64,000 nt of DNA from Herbaspirillum aquaticum. GTDB taxonomy: Bacteria; Pseudomonadota; Gammaproteobacteria; Burkholderiales; Burkholderiaceae_D. The position numbers and the translations under genes were made by a program. Shown here one piece after another: positions 10,342-19,450 of the stretch (positions within the stretch are counted from its first letter, which is position 1; the number at the start of each line of letters is the position of its first letter). The DNA lies in the NCBI RefSeq assembly GCF_002213425.1, contig NZ_NJGV01000023.1:52087-116086 (forward strand), in the 5' to 3' direction. The notes under the pieces are model-generated. The model made no database searches. It was not told the origin of the DNA and saw only the letters and a program-made list of their open reading frames with translations.

Positions 10342-11872
10342 GGAATTTCCTCCCGGAAGCTTGCAGTCGTTGGAGCAGGGGCGAGACGCGGTAGCGGTCT
10401 TCGCCATAGGTGACACTGAGCTGGCGCAGCACGTTGGCCACCGTGTCGATGCCGATGGCATCGGCCCAGGCCAAGGGGCCGCGCGGATAATTGACGCCCT
10501 TCTGCATGGCCATGTCGGCGTCACTCCTGCTGCAGACGCCCTGGTTGACGGCGTCGGCGGCTTCGTTGACGAGCATGCAGACGGTCCGCATGACCGCCAT
10601 GCCCGGCACGTCCTGCAGAGGCGAGATGGCGAAGCCGCAGCTTTGCAGCACGCCTGCCACGGCCTGGTAGGCACGGTCGCGGCACTGGTCGGCGCGGGCC
10701 AGGCCCAGGCGCGGGGCCTTGGCATAGTCCAGCGCCAGGTCCACCAGCACCACGTCGGGCATGTTGTAGTCATAGGATTGCTGGGTGGCGGTGCGGCCCT
10801 CGGTGACGTAGAGGCGGCCGGGGCCGCCCTTCAAGAGCAGGTTGTCCGCGCGCGGCGCGCAGTATTCCACGCGCCCCTTGTAGCGGGCGCGGACCACTTC
10901 CACCAGGGGATGCGTGCCGAACAATTGCAGCGGCACCGTGGGGACGTCGAAGACCGGCTCGGTCGCGGGCGCTGGCGTGTCGGCCGCCGCGTCATAGCGA
11001 TAGAAGCCGCGCCCGGTCTTGCGGCCCAGGTAACCGGCGTGCACCAGTTCCTGCTGGATCAGCGAAGGCGTGAAACGCGGATCGTTGAAGTAGGCCTGGA
11101 ACACCGATTGCGTGACGGCGAAATTGACGTCATGCCCGATCAGGTCCATCAGCTCGAAGGGCCCCATGCGAAAGCCCCCCGCCTCCCGCAGGAGGGCATC
11201 GATGGTGGCCGGCTGCGCACCGCATTCGTTGAGCACGCGCAGGGCTTCGGCGTAGTAGGGGCGCGCCAGGCGATTGACGATGAAGCCCGGCGTCGAGCTG
11301 GCCAGCACCGGCATCTTGCCCCAGGCACGTGCGGTGTCCTGCACGCAGCGCGCCACGGCGCCATCGCTGGCCAGCCCGCGGATGATTTCCACCAGCGCCA
11401 TCTGCGGCACCGGGTTGAAGAAGTGCATGCCCACCAGGCGCTCGGGATGGCGCAGCGTGGCGGCGATGTGGGTGATCGAGATCGAGGACGTATTGCTGGC
11501 CAGGATGCACTGCGCATCGACGATGGCTTCCAGCTTGCCGAACAGTTCCTGCTTGGCCGCAAGCTGTTCGACGATGGCTTCCACCACCAGGCGCGCGCCG
11601 CGCATCTCCTGCAGCGAGCCGGCCACTGCCAGGCGCTCGCTGGCGCCCTCGGCTTGCTCGGCGCTGATCTTGCCCTTGTTGGCCAGGCGGTCGAGGGTCG
11701 CGCGGATCTCGCCGATGGCCTTGGTGGCGGCCCCCTCGCGGCTGTCGTAGAGCTGCACCGGATGACCGGCCATGGCCGCCACCTGGGCAATCCCGGCACC
11801 CATGGTGCCACTGCCGATCACCGCCACCGCAGCGGTGGCGGGCAGGGCGCAGGTGTTCTCTGCTGCGCTCAT
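10334..11872 (-). CDS. paaH: 3-hydroxyadipyl-CoA dehydrogenase PaaH
   Basis: The 512-residue protein has the Rossmann motif GSGTMGAG (20-27), the AxxNTSSIS segment and the HFFNPVPQMALVE motif of 3-hydroxyacyl-CoA dehydrogenases. A second C-terminal 3HCDH domain makes it the long PaaH form. It oxidises 3-hydroxyadipyl-CoA to 3-oxoadipyl-CoA with NAD+. It begins one base after the paaG stop codon and overlaps paaI. Confidence 0.95.
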   Translation of the reverse strand: MSAAENTCALPATAAVAVIGSGTMGAGIAQVAAMAGHPVQLYDSREGAATKAIGEIRATLDRLANKGKISAEQAEGASERLAVAGSLQEMRGARLVVEAIVEQLAAKQELFGKLEAIVDAQCILASNTSSISITHIAATLRHPERLVGMHFFNPVPQMALVEIIRGLASDGAVARCVQDTARAWGKMPVLASSTPGFIVNRLARPYYAEALRVLNECGAQPATIDALLREAGGFRMGPFELMDLIGHDVNFAVTQSVFQAYFNDPRFTPSLIQQELVHAGYLGRKTGRGFYRYDAAADTPAPATEPVFDVPTVPLQLFGTHPLVEVVRARYKGRVEYCAPRADNLLLKGGPGRLYVTEGRTATQQSYDYNMPDVVLVDLALDYAKAPRLGLARADQCRDRAYQAVAGVLQSCGFAISPLQDVPGMAVMRTVCMLVNEAADAVNQGVCSRSDADMAMQKGVNYPRGPLAWADAIGIDTVANVLRQLSVTYGEDRYRVSPLLQRLQASGRKFHE

Positions 11873-11873
11873 G

Positions 11874-12665
11874 TCATTGCCCCGTGAATTGCGGTGCGCG
11901 CTTTTCCAGGAAGGCGCTCACGCCCTCGCGGTAATCGCGGCTGTGCCCGAGGGCGCGCATGGTGTCACGCTCCAGATCCAGCTGTTCGGGCAGCGTGTTG
12001 GCCGGGCTGGCATACAGGGTGGCCTTGGTGGCGGCCAGGCCCTTGGTCGGGGCGCGGGCGAATTGCGTGGCCATGGCGTAGGCCTCTTCCATGAGCTTGT
12101 CGTCGTCCACGCACTTCCAGATCAGGCCCCAGCGTTCGGCCTGCTCCGCGCTGATCTTGTCGCCCAGCAGCGCCATGCCCATGGCGCGTGCCGTGCCCAC
12201 CAGGCGCGGCAGGAAGTAGGTGCCGCCGGTATCAGGGATCAGCCCCAGCTTGCAGAACACTTCCACGAAGCTGGCCGAACGCGCGGCCAGCACGATGTCG
12301 CAGGCCAGCGGCAGGTTCGCGCCCGCACCGGCGGCCACGCCGTTGACGGCGCAGATCACCGGGAAGGGCAGCGCCCGCAGCGACTTCACCAGCGGACCGT
12401 AGTACTTGTCGATGGATTCGCCCAGGTCGACGGCGCCATCACCGGGTTTGACGGCGCGGTCGCCCAGGTCCTGGCCGGCGCAGAAGCCGCGTCCGGCGCC
12501 GGTGAGCAGCAGCACCCGTACGCTGGTGTCGGCTTGCAGCGCGGCGATGGCCTCGCGCAACTCCAGGTGCATGGCCACGGTGAAGCTGTTGAGCTTGTCG
12601 GGACGGTTCAGGGTGATGACGGCGATGCCGTCATGGTTCTCGAAGAGGATGGAGGAGTCGCTCAT
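11874..12665 (-). CDS. paaG: 1,2-epoxyphenylacetyl-CoA isomerase PaaG
   Basis: The 263-residue crotonase-fold protein has oxyanion-hole segments GFCAGQDL (60-67) and NGVAAGAGANLPLACD (108-123), and a catalytic aspartate D145 in GLIPDTGGT. PaaG isomerises ring-1,2-epoxyphenylacetyl-CoA to oxepin-CoA and also shifts double bonds in later intermediates. It is the only crotonase-type gene in the cluster; the hydratase paaF that normally accompanies it is absent. Confidence 0.93.
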   Translation of the reverse strand: MSDSSILFENHDGIAVITLNRPDKLNSFTVAMHLELREAIAALQADTSVRVLLLTGAGRGFCAGQDLGDRAVKPGDGAVDLGESIDKYYGPLVKSLRALPFPVICAVNGVAAGAGANLPLACDIVLAARSASFVEVFCKLGLIPDTGGTYFLPRLVGTARAMGMALLGDKISAEQAERWGLIWKCVDDDKLMEEAYAMATQFARAPTKGLAATKATLYASPANTLPEQLDLERDTMRALGHSRDYREGVSAFLEKRAPQFTGQ

Positions 12666-12726
12666 GGGCTCGGGAAAGTTCAGGGGCTGATCAAAGGGAG
12701 GGCAGCATCGTGCGGACGTGGCCGCC

Positions 12727-13797
12727 TCAGTTGTCCTGGTCGAAATCCAGCAGCAGCTTGTCGCTGACCGGGAAGGACTGGCAGCTCAAGACGAAGCCGC
12801 GCGCAATCTCGTAGTCTTCGAGCGCGTAGTTGGCATCCATGTCGACCTTGCCCTCGACCACCTTGCAGCGGCAGGTGGCGCACACGCCCCCCTTGCAGGA
12901 GTAGCGCAGGTCGATGCCGTGCTTCAGGCCTGCGTCGAGCACGGATTCCTTTTCCTTGTCCATGGTGAAGACGTTGTGATACCCGTCGACGATCACCGTG
13001 ACCTCGCATTCCTTCTTGCCCACCACCGGGCGCGAGGCATGCGCGCGTGTCGGCGCGCTGGCGGCGAACAGTTCGGTCTTGATCTGCGCCTTGGGCATGC
13101 CATGCGCCTGCAGCGAGTCGGAGACGGCCTGCACCATCTCTTCCGGGCCGCACAGGAAGGCGGCGTCCACATCCTTGATATCGATCCAGGAGGCGAAGAA
13201 GGCATCGCACTTGCTGCGGTCGATGCGGCCGTTGAACAGTTCCACGTCCTGCTGCTCGCGGCTCATCACCCAGATCACGTTGAGGCGTTCGAGGTAGGCA
13301 TCCTTGAGGTCGGTGATTTCTTCCTTGAAGATCACCGAGGAGGAAGCACGATTGGCATAGACCAACGTGAAACGGCTGTGCGGCTCGGCCAGCAGCGTGG
13401 TCTTGATGATGGAGATCATCGGCGTGATGCCGCTGCCGGCGGCAAAGGCCAGGTAGTGCTTGCGGTTGGCCGCATCCAGCGGGACGTTGAAGTGGCCCAT
13501 GGGCGGCATCACCTCGATGCTTTGTCCCGGGACAAAGGATTCATTGGCCCAGTTCGAGAACAGCCCGCCCGGTACGCGCTTGATGGCCACGCGCAACTGC
13601 TTTTCCTGGGTCGCCGCGCAGATGGAATAGGAGCGGCGCAATTCCTCGCCCTCGATATGCGAGCGCAGCGTCAGGTGCTGGCCTTGCTGGTAGGAAAACG
13701 TGTCCTGCAATTCGGGCGGGACGGCGAAGGAGACCACGATGGTATCGCGCGTTTCCTGCTTCACGCCCGAGATGGTCAGTGGATAGAATTTGCTCAT
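12727..13797 (-). CDS. paaE: Phenylacetyl-CoA epoxidase reductase subunit PaaE
   Basis: The 356-residue protein is the NADPH reductase of the ring-1,2-phenylacetyl-CoA epoxidase. It has an N-terminal FAD-binding region (RRSYSICAA), an NAD(P)-binding segment (AAGSGITPMISII) and a C-terminal plant-type 2Fe-2S domain with SCKGGVCATCRC plus a distal SCQ cysteine. It passes electrons to the di-iron PaaA subunit. It follows paaD in the usual ABCDE order. Confidence 0.95.
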   Translation of the reverse strand: MSKFYPLTISGVKQETRDTIVVSFAVPPELQDTFSYQQGQHLTLRSHIEGEELRRSYSICAATQEKQLRVAIKRVPGGLFSNWANESFVPGQSIEVMPPMGHFNVPLDAANRKHYLAFAAGSGITPMISIIKTTLLAEPHSRFTLVYANRASSSVIFKEEITDLKDAYLERLNVIWVMSREQQDVELFNGRIDRSKCDAFFASWIDIKDVDAAFLCGPEEMVQAVSDSLQAHGMPKAQIKTELFAASAPTRAHASRPVVGKKECEVTVIVDGYHNVFTMDKEKESVLDAGLKHGIDLRYSCKGGVCATCRCKVVEGKVDMDANYALEDYEIARGFVLSCQSFPVSDKLLLDFDQDN

Positions 13798-13833
13798 GAT
13801 CTTGTGCCTTTGTTCTGGGACATTGAGCGCGGC

Positions 13834-14367
13834 TCAATGCGCCTTGAAGTAATCGAACGGCTCGCGGCAGTCCTTGCACTGGTACAGCGCCTTGCAGGAG
13901 GTGGAGCCGAACTGGCTCACGCAGACCGTCTGCATCGAACCGCAATGCGGGCATTGCACCCGGGGTGCTGCCTGTGGCCGCAGGCTGATGCCGCGAATGT
14001 CGATGACCTGCTGCGCCGGGGGCGCGATGCCGTATTGCTGCAGGTTGCTGCGGCCCTTCTCGCTCATCCAGTCGGTGTTCCAGGCCGGTGCCAGCTGCGT
14101 GCGGATGGCCACCTCGGCCAGCCCGTGCTGCTTGAGGGCGGTGCTGATGTCCTGTGCGATCACGCCCATGGCCGGGCAGCCCGAGTAGGTCGGGGTGATG
14201 ACCACGGTGCAGCGTGCTGCCTCGGCATCCGCCTCGGAGACCTCGACGGCGCGTACGATGCCCAGGTCGACCACCGAGATGACCGGAATCTCCGGATCGG
14301 GAATGGCTTCCAGCCATTCCCAGATGCTCGCCTGCAGGGTCTGCGCGCGGGAGGCCAGCTCGCTCAC
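13834..14367 (-). CDS. paaD: Phenylacetyl-CoA epoxidase assembly factor PaaD
   Basis: The 177-residue protein starts at a GTG (14367-14365) that overlaps the paaC TGA by three bases; a gggag site lies just upstream. The N-terminal part is a DUF59/MIP18-type domain (PDPEIPVISVVDLGIV and TYSGCPAM). The C-terminal part holds CPHCGS and CKDC pairs, a likely metal-binding ribbon. PaaD is needed for maturation of the epoxidase, probably of its iron-sulphur or di-iron centre. The overlap implies translational coupling to paaC. Confidence 0.92.
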   Translation of the reverse strand: MSELASRAQTLQASIWEWLEAIPDPEIPVISVVDLGIVRAVEVSEADAEAARCTVVITPTYSGCPAMGVIAQDISTALKQHGLAEVAIRTQLAPAWNTDWMSEKGRSNLQQYGIAPPAQQVIDIRGISLRPQAAPRVQCPHCGSMQTVCVSQFGSTSCKALYQCKDCREPFDYFKAH

Positions 14368-15116
14368 CAGCTCGCTCCCGGATAGGTGCGCTGCAGGAAC
14401 TGCATCTCCGCCAGCAGGTAGCCCAGGTGTTCGGTATGCCGGCCCTGCTTGCCGCCGCCCTGCATCCACAGTCCGGACGCAGGCAGCTGCAGCGTGGCTT
14501 CGCGCATCACCTCGGTGACGTGCTGCTGCCACTTCTGCTGCAGCTCTCCGAGGTCCGGCGCGATGCCGTTGGCCTGCATGACCTGGTCCAGCGCGTCGGC
14601 AGTGAACAGTTCGCCGGTGTACATCCACAGCGCATCGATGGCGTCCTGCATGCGGCGGTGGCTTTCCTCGGTGCCGTCCCCCAGGCGGATCATCAGGTCG
14701 GTGCTGCGACGGACGTGATAGGTGACTTCCTTGAAGCACTTCTGCGCGATCTCGGCGATGCGTGCATCGCTGCTTTCGCACAGGCCTTCGAGCAGGAAGT
14801 AATGCCAGACATCGAAGAGGAACTGGCGCGCCAGCGTATCGGCATAGCTGCCATTGGGCAGCTCCACCAGCAGCAGGTTGTGGAACTGATGGGCATCGCG
14901 CAGGAAGGCCAGCTGGTCTTCGTTGCGTCCTGCACCTTCCAGTTCGGCGGCGTAGGCCAGCCACAGGCGGGCCTGGCCGATCAGGTCCAGCGAGACGTTG
15001 ATCAGGGCCATGTCTTCTTCCAGGGCCGGGCCCTTGCCACACCATTCGGAGAGGCGCTGCGAGAGCACCAGGACGTTGTCGCCCAGGCGTCGCACGTAAT
15101 CGGTTTTATCGGTCAT
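14364..15116 (-). CDS. paaC: Phenylacetyl-CoA epoxidase structural subunit PaaC
   Basis: The 250-residue protein matches the PaaC family (ferritin-like helical subunit that pairs with PaaA but lacks the iron site). The conserved NGSYADTLARQFLFDVWHYF region is visible. It is required for an active epoxidase complex. It sits between paaB (10-base gap) and paaD (overlapping start). Confidence 0.94.
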   Translation of the reverse strand: MTDKTDYVRRLGDNVLVLSQRLSEWCGKGPALEEDMALINVSLDLIGQARLWLAYAAELEGAGRNEDQLAFLRDAHQFHNLLLVELPNGSYADTLARQFLFDVWHYFLLEGLCESSDARIAEIAQKCFKEVTYHVRRSTDLMIRLGDGTEESHRRMQDAIDALWMYTGELFTADALDQVMQANGIAPDLGELQQKWQQHVTEVMREATLQLPASGLWMQGGGKQGRHTEHLGYLLAEMQFLQRTYPGASW

Positions 15117-15126
15117 GGTGCGCCTC

Positions 15127-15411
15127 TTACAGGTTCTTCAGTTCAGCCGGCATCGGGAAGAAGGTCGGGTGGCGATACACCTTGCTGTTGGCCGGTTCGA
15201 ACAGCGGCGCCTTGTCGCCAGGGCTGGAGGAGACGATGTCGGCGGCACGTACCACCCAGATGCCCACGCCTTCATTGCGGCGCGTGTAGACGTCGCGCGC
15301 ATTGTTGATGGCCATCTCGCCATCGGGGGCATGCAGGCTGCCGACGTGTTTGTGGGCCAGACCGTGCTGGCTGCGGATGAAGACTTCCCAGAGAGGCCAT
15401 TCCTTGCTCAT
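15127..15411 (-). CDS. paaB: Phenylacetyl-CoA epoxidase subunit PaaB
   Basis: The 94-residue protein begins MSKEWPLWEVFIRSQHGLAHKHVG, the recognisable PaaB start, and has the standard family length. PaaB bridges the catalytic PaaA-PaaC units of the epoxidase complex. It lies between paaA (93-base gap) and paaC. Confidence 0.95.
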   Translation of the reverse strand: MSKEWPLWEVFIRSQHGLAHKHVGSLHAPDGEMAINNARDVYTRRNEGVGIWVVRAADIVSSSPGDKAPLFEPANSKVYRHPTFFPMPAELKNL

Positions 15412-15504
15412 GATGCGTTTCCTTGTTGGCGGGCCACCCGGTGAGGTCGGACGGCCACTGGCAGGTTGTGAGATGAAGCGATCCAGATATGCGCGGCCGG
15501 CGAA

Positions 15505-16491
<987 letters not shown>

Positions 16492-16617
16492 GCTGCTTCT
16501 CCATGAAGTGGATCACGCCGGCGCTGGACGAACGCGGTCCTTGCCGCAGGGACCGGCCCTGCGTCTGCGTGATGTAAAAGCGTGAATCTTGAAACTGAAA
16601 AAATGTGCTGCCGCCTG

Positions 16618-17220
16618 CTAAGCCCGTTTGGCCGCGATCAGCGGTTCGACGAAGGGCGCGGCCAGGCTCGGCCGGTTCTCTTCGATCTGCGCCAGGGGGC
16701 TGACCTCCCGCAGGCTCTTCAGGCTGCGCTTGGCAAGGTCGTGATACGTCTCGGTACCGGCCCGTTTCCAGGCCATCTCTTCTTGCGTCAGGTCGCGCAC
16801 CACCTTGGCCGGCAAACCGGCCACCAGGGTACGCGGGGGAATCTGCATGCCCGCCCGCACGAAGGCGCAGGCGGCCACGATGGATTGTTCGCCCACCACC
16901 GCTTCATCCATCACCACCGCATTCATGCCCACCAGCGCATCGCGCTCGACCGTGCAGCTGTGCAGCACCGCACCGTGGCCAATGTGGCCGTTCTCGCCCA
17001 CCACCGTGGCGTGGCCCGGAAAGCCGTGCACCACGCAGGTGTCCTGCACGTTGGCACCACGCTCCAGCACGATGCGGCCGAAGTCGCCGCGCAGGCAGGC
17101 CGCCGGGCCGACGTAACAATCGGGGCCGACGATGACGTCGCCGATCAGCACCGCCGTGGGATGGACATAGGCGGCCGGGTCGACCACCGGGATCACGCCT
17201 TCGATCGAGTAACAGGGCAC
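16618..17220 (-). CDS. paaY: PaaY, gamma-carbonic-anhydrase-like hexapeptide thioesterase
   Basis: The 200-residue protein starts at a GTG (17220) with an aaggag site upstream. It shows left-handed beta-helix hexapeptide repeats (for example AVLIGDVIVGPDCYVGPAACLRGDFG) and the conserved histidines of gamma-class carbonic anhydrases (VHGFPGHATVVGENGHIGHGAVLH). PaaY is described as a thioesterase that removes toxic 2-hydroxycyclohepta-1,4,6-triene-1-formyl-CoA. It is the first gene after the operator-containing promoter at 17352. Confidence 0.92.
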   Translation of the reverse strand: MPCYSIEGVIPVVDPAAYVHPTAVLIGDVIVGPDCYVGPAACLRGDFGRIVLERGANVQDTCVVHGFPGHATVVGENGHIGHGAVLHSCTVERDALVGMNAVVMDEAVVGEQSIVAACAFVRAGMQIPPRTLVAGLPAKVVRDLTQEEMAWKRAGTETYHDLAKRSLKSLREVSPLAQIEENRPSLAAPFVEPLIAAKRA

Positions 17221-17351
17221 CGCGTCTCCTTGGCCAGCGCATCCCTGCAGGCGCGCCAGCAGCTTGTGGTTGCAGCGTGCTGAAGCTTTGCTTGTCTTTC
17301 CCGGTTGAAACGCATGGAAAAAAGCATTTGCCTGCCGCTGTTTTTTGAGGA

Positions 17352-17380
17352 ATAATAATTTCGACCGACCGGTTGGTCAA
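17352..17380 (-). promoter_or_regulatory. Promoter of the paa operon
   Basis: Read on the minus strand, a -35 TTGACC (17380-17375) is separated by exactly 17 bases from a -10 TATTAT (17357-17352). This places the start of transcription near 17345, about 125 bases before paaY. The spacer contains the palindrome described separately, so repressor binding would directly block RNA polymerase. Confidence 0.75.
17363..17378. promoter_or_regulatory. Putative PaaR (TetR-type) operator
   Basis: The 16-base sequence gaccgaccggttggtc is a palindrome with one mismatched pair, centred on ACCGGT. It overlaps the -35 and spacer of the paa promoter and lies between the divergent paaY and paaR genes. TetR regulators commonly bind such palindromes in intergenic regions; phenylacetyl-CoA would be the expected inducer. 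Confidence 0.75.
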
Positions 17381-17539
17381 TAATGTTTTGAAGATTTTTT
17401 CTGACCGTGTTCAGCAGGCAGGGAAATTGAGGCAGGGCAGGGAGGCTGGCAGGGCAGGATGTCTCCGATAGATGTTTCGTAAGAGTTTTGATTTACGGCA
17501 CAATCATGACTTTGCGGAAATATCGACGAGGAAGCATTT

Positions 17540-18160
17540 ATGCCACGCAAGCGAGCAGCGGGATACGACAACCAGCGCGAGACAATCATCGAACAGGCGG
17601 CAGCCTTGTTCGCGCGCAATGGTTTCGTGGGCACATCGATGAATGAGGTGGCGCTGGCGTGTGGCCTGTCCAAGGCGTCGCTGTATCACTACTTTGCCGA
17701 CAAGCACCAGCTGTTGATGCACATCTGCGAAGACCACATCGACCGCCTCTGTGCGCTGGTCGATGAAGTCGCGCAGCAGGAGCTGGACCCGGAGCCGCGC
17801 TTGCGCCTCTTGATCCAGCGCTTCGTGGAGGAATACCGCGATGCCCAGAACGAGCATCGCGTCCTGACCGAGGACGTGCGTTTCCTGGAACCGGGAGACC
17901 AGAAGCGCATCCTCACCGGCGAGCGCAAGGTGGTCAAGGCAGTAGCCGACGCCATGTGCGCGGTGCGCCCTGAACTGGATCGCAGCCGCATGGCCAAGCC
18001 GCTGGCCATGCTGTTGTTCGGCATGATCAACTGGATGTTCATGTGGTTGAAGCCCGATGGCGAACTGACCCATGAACGCATGGCCGTGGTCGTGTCCGAT
18101 TTGTTGTTTGGCGGGATCGGTGCCGTCAGCCTGGAAGGCACCGCGAAGAAGAAACGATGA
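17540..18160 (+). CDS. paaR: TetR-family regulator, probable PaaR
   Basis: The 206-residue protein has an N-terminal TetR helix-turn-helix (about 12-60; TSMNEVALACGLSKASLYHYFADKHQLL) and a helical ligand-binding C-terminus. It is divergent from the paa operon, with an operator-like palindrome between them, and is followed by transporter and paaZ genes. By position and family it is the phenylacetate repressor PaaR used in Burkholderiales instead of the GntR-type PaaX. Its own promoter was not resolved. Confidence 0.85.
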   Translation: MPRKRAAGYDNQRETIIEQAAALFARNGFVGTSMNEVALACGLSKASLYHYFADKHQLLMHICEDHIDRLCALVDEVAQQELDPEPRLRLLIQRFVEEYRDAQNEHRVLTEDVRFLEPGDQKRILTGERKVVKAVADAMCAVRPELDRSRMAKPLAMLLFGMINWMFMWLKPDGELTHERMAVVVSDLLFGGIGAVSLEGTAKKKR

Positions 18161-18232
18161 CGTGAGCCCTTGATCGGTAGCGTCATTGCAGGCACGCAGC
18201 ACCACAATGACAAAATCATCAAGGAGACCTCC

Positions 18233-19378
18233 ATGCAGTTTGCTCGCCCTTTGCTGGCGCTGGCCCTGGCCGGCTGCGCGCTCGTCGCACACGCTGACAT
18301 CAACGTCGGCGTCACCGTATCCACCACCGGCCCGGCCGCTTCGCTGGGTATCCCCGAAAAGAACACCATCGCGCTGCTACCGGCCACCATCGCCGGGCAG
18401 AAGATCAACTACATCGTCCTCGACGACGCCTCCGACACCACGCAGGCGGTCAAGAACGCGCGCCGCTTCGTTTCTGAAAACAATGTGGATGTGATCGTCG
18501 GCTCATCGGTCAGCCCCAACTCGATCTCGATGATCGAAGTGGCCGCCGAAGCACAGACGCCGATGATCTCGCTGGCCGCCGCCGCACGCATCGTCGAACC
18601 CATGGATGCCAAGAAGAAGTGGGTCTTCAAGACACCGCAGAACGACATCATGATGTCGCTGGCCATCGCCAAGGACATGGTGGCGCGCGGCTACCAGCGC
18701 ATTGCCTTCATCGGTTATTCCAACGCCTATGGCGAAGGCTGGTACGAAGAATTCAAGAAGGCCGCCGGCCTCAAGAAGCTGGAGCTGGTCGCCAACGAAC
18801 GCTTCGCTCCCAATGACACATCGGCTACCGCGCAAGCCCTGAAGCTGGTGGCAGCCAAGCCGGACGCCATCCTCATTGCCGCCTCCGGCACGCCGGCCGT
18901 GGTGCCGCAGCGGGCGTTGAAGGAACGCGGTTTCAAGGGCCAGATCTACCAGACCCACGGCGTGGCCAATGCCGACTTCCTGCGCGTGGGCGGCAAGATG
19001 CTGGACGGCACCCTGCTGCCGGCCGGCCCCGTGCTGGTGGCGGCGCAACTGCCGGCTGCCAACCCCATCCGCAAGGTGGCGCTGGACTACACCGCCAAGT
19101 ATGAGGCGGCCCATGGCAAGGACAGCGTCTCGCTCTTCGGCGGCTATGCCTGGGATGCAGGCGTGCTGCTGCAGTCGGCCATTCCGGTAGCGTTGAAGCG
19201 CGCCAAGCCGGGCACCCCGGAATTCCGCGCGGCCCTGCGCGATGCGCTGGAAGCCACCAAGGAAGTCACCGGTGTGCATGGCGTCTACAACATGTCGGCC
19301 ACCGATCACCTGGGCCTGGACCAGCGTGCTTCGGTGATGGTCAAGATCGTTGACGGCGCCTGGCAGTACCAGCCCTGA
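18233..19378 (+). CDS. ABC transporter periplasmic substrate-binding protein (LIV-type), paa-linked
   Basis: The ATG at 18233, preceded by aaggag, gives 381 residues with an export signal ending ALVAHA before DINVGV. An LAGC stretch inside the signal could also be a lipobox, so a lipoprotein form cannot be excluded. The mature part is a type I periplasmic binding protein (Leu/Ile/Val-binding family). Placed between paaR and paaZ, with matching permease and ATPase genes downstream, it probably binds phenylacetate or a related aromatic acid; this is inferred from context. Confidence 0.85.
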   Translation: MQFARPLLALALAGCALVAHADINVGVTVSTTGPAASLGIPEKNTIALLPATIAGQKINYIVLDDASDTTQAVKNARRFVSENNVDVIVGSSVSPNSISMIEVAAEAQTPMISLAAAARIVEPMDAKKKWVFKTPQNDIMMSLAIAKDMVARGYQRIAFIGYSNAYGEGWYEEFKKAAGLKKLELVANERFAPNDTSATAQALKLVAAKPDAILIAASGTPAVVPQRALKERGFKGQIYQTHGVANADFLRVGGKMLDGTLLPAGPVLVAAQLPAANPIRKVALDYTAKYEAAHGKDSVSLFGGYAWDAGVLLQSAIPVALKRAKPGTPEFRAALRDALEATKEVTGVHGVYNMSATDHLGLDQRASVMVKIVDGAWQYQP

Positions 19379-19450
19379 TCCACCTTCTCTTCAACGCTGC
19401 GTGGCTTCACTGCCCGCAGCGCTGCGTCCACACGATTACAGGAGTCTCCG

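Noticed and set aside
12718..14385. Long plus-strand open frame opposite paaE and paaD
   Set aside because: No recognisable domain; paaE and paaD on the other strand are unmistakable.
18280..18300. Lipoprotein call for the paa-linked binding protein
   Set aside because: LAGC could serve as a lipobox, but the following ALVAHA is a good ordinary signal peptidase site, which is usual for this family; left as an open alternative.
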